Source of the DNA: Sedimenticola sp.
Lineage (GTDB): Bacteria; Pseudomonadota; Gammaproteobacteria; Chromatiales; Chromatiaceae
Assembly (NCBI GenBank): GCA_027023915.1
Contig: JALVUB010000216.1
Span: 1-5,649, forward strand
Reading direction: 5' to 3'
DNA length: 5,649 nt
Position numbers and translations under genes: made by a program. The notes under the pieces were generated by a model. It saw only the letters and a program-made list of their open reading frames with translations, ran no database searches and had not been told where the DNA came from. Positions 5,566 through 5,649 of this stretch are shown piece after piece. Numbering within the stretch: the first letter of the stretch is position 1; the number at the start of each line of letters is the position of its first letter.

Positions 5566-5649
5566 CTCGACGGCCGCTTTCAGCAACTGCAGGCATTCGC
5601 TGTTACGAAAGCCGCGCGCCATGTCGAAAACGGTTTCGCCGCGTTTGTT
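5557..5649 (-). CDS. C-terminal end of an ankyrin-repeat protein (5' part outside window)
   Basis: Only the last 30 residues and a TAG stop are visible. They begin NKRGETVFDMARGFRNSECL and end QLLKAAVEKK. The pattern G-E-T-x-x-D-M-A-x-x-x-x-N-x-x-C-x-x-L-L is the ankyrin-repeat consensus (helix 1 near TVFDMARG, helix 2 near SECLQLLK), here a C-terminal cap. Ankyrin proteins mediate protein-protein contacts, and short secreted ones occur in many proteobacteria; the localisation here cannot be seen. It converges on the diheme cytochrome with an 83-nt gap and probably belongs to another transcription unit. The fragment is short, so the assignment rests on one repeat. Confidence 0.7.
   Translation of the reverse strand, partial: NKRGETVFDMARGFRNSECLQLLKAAVEKK

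Noticed and set aside
1..5649. CRISPR arrays, tRNA/rRNA genes, insertion sequences, att sites
   Set aside because: No regularly spaced direct repeats, cloverleaf-like segments, transposase motifs or element-bounding terminal repeats were seen on reading both strands.

Overview
This window looks like part of a chemolithotrophic or metal-/sulfur-respiring member of the Pseudomonadota, probably a gamma- or betaproteobacterium. That is inferred from the c4-like diheme cytochrome, SurA-like parvulin, TlpA-like lipoprotein, GC-rich codons and Lol-style lipoprotein signals. The species cannot be named from the sequence alone. The theme is c-type cytochromes and the periplasmic factors likely to mature them.

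Layout, left to right. (1) A minus-strand TlpA/ResA-like thioredoxin lipoprotein is cut by the left edge (1-412). (2) A minus-strand secreted SurA/PpiC-like parvulin peptidyl-prolyl isomerase (405-1706) overlaps the thioredoxin gene start by 8 nt. (3) A 159-nt gap (1707-1865) holds two tandem hairpins, the second with a U-tract, so it is read as an intrinsic terminator or transcript-stabilising element behind the cytochrome gene. (4) A minus-strand 824-residue lipoprotein cytochrome (1866-4340) has seven CXXCH motifs, all in its C-terminal 60%, behind a ~300-residue heme-free module. (5) A 374-nt AT-rich divergent region (4341-4714) has candidate promoters on both strands and a two-tier stem-loop in the cytochrome leader. 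(6) A plus-strand secreted c4-like diheme cytochrome (4715-5473). (7) A convergent terminator region. (8) The C-terminal end of an ankyrin-repeat protein on the minus strand, cut by the right edge (5557-5649).

Inferred working model: the heptaheme lipoprotein is an outer-membrane, possibly surface-exposed, electron carrier. The diheme protein is a soluble periplasmic shuttle connecting it to the respiratory chain. The co-directional parvulin and thioredoxin fold the large cytochrome and keep its cysteines reduced for heme attachment. The lipoprotein sorting residues fit this: Thr at +2 for the cytochrome (outer membrane) and Asp at +2 for the thioredoxin (inner-membrane retention). The most novel-looking parts are the cytochrome's heme-free N-terminal module, with an HC-x7-CC cysteine cluster and an EF-hand-type loop, and the structured leader upstream of that gene.
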